A stretch of 15,582 nt of DNA, taken from an uncultured Eubacterium sp. (GTDB taxonomy: Bacteria > Bacillota > Clostridia > Peptostreptococcales > Anaerovoracaceae). Under the pieces are notes generated by a model, which saw nothing but the letters and a program-made list of their open reading frames with translations, was not told where the DNA came from and searched no databases. The first letter of the stretch is position 1. The number at the start of each line of letters is the position of its first letter. Of this stretch, positions 14,423 to 15,582 are shown piece after piece. A program made the position numbers and the translations under genes. The stretch is from contig UQRM01000041.1 of assembly GCA_900543485.1 (NCBI GenBank), positions 1 through 15,582 on the forward strand, given 5' to 3'.

Positions 14423-15067
14423 ATGAAAGTTATAGACCTTACCCACACTATATCCGAAGATATGCCGGTATATCCGGGAACCGAGCCACCGAAACTCCAG
14501 CAGGCTAACACCTACGAAGTGGACGGCTTCAAGGAAACGCTGATGTCCATGTATTCTCACACAGGCACCCACATGGATCCGCCTAACCACCTCTTTGCCG
14601 ACAGGACCACCCTGGATGCCTTTCCGGCAGAGCAGTTCGTGGGAAAGGCTCTGGTCATAGATTGCAGAGACCTGGGCGAAGGTGATACAATAACTATCGA
14701 TAGGATAAAGAAGTACGGCAAGAAAGCCGAAGATGCCGATTTCCTCCTCTTTAACCTGGGATGGGACGATAGATGGGGAACCCCGGACTATTACAAGGAC
14801 TACGCCTGCATTGACGATGACGTGGTGGATTTCATACTGGCGACGAATAAGAAGGGCGTGGGACTGGATGTCATCGGCATCGACCCTATACCGGACGAAG
14901 ACCTGCCGATACACAAGAGGTTGTTCAGAGAGCACGAGATAGTGAACATCGAGAATCTGAAGAACCTCGACAAGTGCGGCGACGATCTGTTCTGGTTCTT
15001 CGCACTGCCGCTGAAGTGGGAAAAGGCGGACGGAGCGCCTATCAGGGCGGTAGCATTTTGGGAGTAA
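14423..15067 (+). CDS. Cyclase family metal-dependent hydrolase (kynurenine formamidase/isatin hydrolase type)
   Basis: The 214-residue length and layout fit the cyclase family of metal-dependent hydrolases. The start ATG 14423 has AAAGGAG upstream. The protein begins with VIDLTHTISEDMPVYPG (3-19) and has the family metal motif HTGTHMDPPNH (46-56; His46, His50, Asp52, His56 as expected ligands). IGIDP (152-156), IHKRLF with His164 and IVNIENLKNLD (173-183) with Glu177 complete the site. Characterised relatives open formamide or cyclic amide bonds, for example formylkynurenine (KynB) or isatin. No other tryptophan-catabolism gene is visible, so I do not assign KynB. It sits between the permease (75 bp gap) and the decarboxylase (21 bp gap) and is probably co-transcribed with both. 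Confidence 0.9.
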   Translation: MKVIDLTHTISEDMPVYPGTEPPKLQQANTYEVDGFKETLMSMYSHTGTHMDPPNHLFADRTTLDAFPAEQFVGKALVIDCRDLGEGDTITIDRIKKYGKKAEDADFLLFNLGWDDRWGTPDYYKDYACIDDDVVDFILATNKKGVGLDVIGIDPIPDEDLPIHKRLFREHEIVNIENLKNLDKCGDDLFWFFALPLKWEKADGAPIRAVAFWE

Positions 15068-15088
15068 CAAAAACACGGAGTGAACGCT

Positions 15089-15582
15089 ATGAGAGAATTT
15101 TTACTGCAGCACGCCTGCAAAGACCCGGTATCCTTTCACATGCCGGGCCACAAGGGAGCGGCTATATTCAGAAAGTACGGATACGGGGAATTCCTCGATA
15201 ATTTCGTGGACTGTGACGTCACCGAGATACCGGGGGCCGATAATCTCTTTCAGGCGGAAGGGATAATAATGGAGGCGCAGAAGAAGTACAGCAGGCTGTA
15301 CCAGGTGGACCATTCGTACCTGCAGATAAACGGAACCAGCGGCGGACTCATCGCCTCCGTACTGGCGACGGTGAAGCCTGGCCGGAAGCTGATAATGGCC
15401 AGGAACTGTCACAAGTCGGTATTCAACGCCCTGATGCTGGGCGGGATACAGCCGGTATACGCACAGCCGGAGCTGATAAAGGAGCACGGCATAATGGGAG
15501 CGGTGTCGCCGGAGGAGATAGAGCGGTGTATCAGGGAAAATCCCGACGCCGACGCCGTGATACTTCCCAGTCCCAATTACTA
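15089..15582 (+). CDS. Orn/Lys/Arg decarboxylase family, PLP-dependent (5' part only, cut by window end)
   Basis: The first 164 residues are present; the gene runs off the right edge. The start ATG 15089 has GGAG upstream, 21 bp after the cyclase stop. It begins without the N-terminal wing domain of inducible enterobacterial enzymes, like the shorter Gram-positive forms. Seen motifs: SFHMPGHKG (15-23), DVTEIPGADNLF (43-54), INGTSGGLIAS (80-90; phosphate-binding turn), and ARNCHKSVFNAL (104-115), where His108 should stack on the PLP ring. The lysine that binds PLP lies beyond the window. The family decarboxylates lysine, ornithine or arginine to cadaverine, putrescine or agmatine; which one cannot be told from this part. 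As the third gene of the permease operon it may produce an amine that the permease exchanges. Confidence 0.9.
   Translation, partial: MREFLLQHACKDPVSFHMPGHKGAAIFRKYGYGEFLDNFVDCDVTEIPGADNLFQAEGIIMEAQKKYSRLYQVDHSYLQINGTSGGLIASVLATVKPGRKLIMARNCHKSVFNALMLGGIQPVYAQPELIKEHGIMGAVSPEEIERCIRENPDADAVILPSPNY

Noticed and set aside
13631..15076. Long 481-codon minus-strand frame opposite the permease and cyclase genes
   Set aside because: It is antisense to two well-supported genes, has no family features and no start signal; long shadow frames are expected here from codon bias.

Overview
The window looks like chromosomal DNA from an anaerobic, fermenting member of the Firmicutes (Clostridia/Eubacteriales). 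Four things point that way: strong GGAGG-type ribosome binding sites, very frequent ATA isoleucine codons at a moderate GC content, a butyryl-CoA:acetate-type CoA-transferase, and a CBS-domain family II pyrophosphatase next to Nim-type and paired SMR genes. The lineage is an inference and no genus can be named. I see no rRNA, tRNA, CRISPR array, transposase or phage gene.

Layout. (1) 1-2060: a MarR regulator and a MATE efflux pump form a minus-strand operon, driven by a near-consensus promoter embedded in a 44-bp palindromic operator. (2) 2156-3090: a Nim-like flavoprotein gene with its own promoter, then a gene-free stretch holding a cluster of palindromic repeats with 51-bp periodicity. (3) 3188-4665: a promoter plus a perfect 16-bp palindrome precede two SMR exporter subunits and a TetR repressor, probably one autoregulated operon. 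(4) 4788-6505: a CBS/DRTGG/DHH/DHHA2 pyrophosphatase closed by a terminator. (5) 6564-8978: a GNAT acetyltransferase and a YtcJ-type amidohydrolase, ending at a strong bidirectional terminator shared with (6), a convergent CoA-transferase gene (10425-9070, minus). (7) 10426-11272: an 847-bp gene-free region with tandem repeats, hairpins and a minus-strand terminator. (8) 11273-15582: a PucR-family regulator (minus) is divergent from an APC permease, a cyclase/kynurenine-formamidase-like hydrolase and a truncated Orn/Lys/Arg decarboxylase (plus). The shared intergenic region carries a 14-bp inverted repeat just upstream of the permease -35 box.

How the genes work together. The first third is a defence/efflux neighbourhood: two drug-export systems, each with its own local regulator and a visible operator, plus a Nim-like reductase candidate. 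The middle holds housekeeping and peripheral enzymes. The right end reads as a PucR-controlled module for uptake of an amino acid or related compound, hydrolysis of an amide or cyclic bond, and PLP-dependent decarboxylation. Its substrate cannot be read from the sequence. The most unusual material is non-coding: the 51-bp palindromic repeat cluster, the repeat-rich 847-bp gap, and the two well-defined operators.
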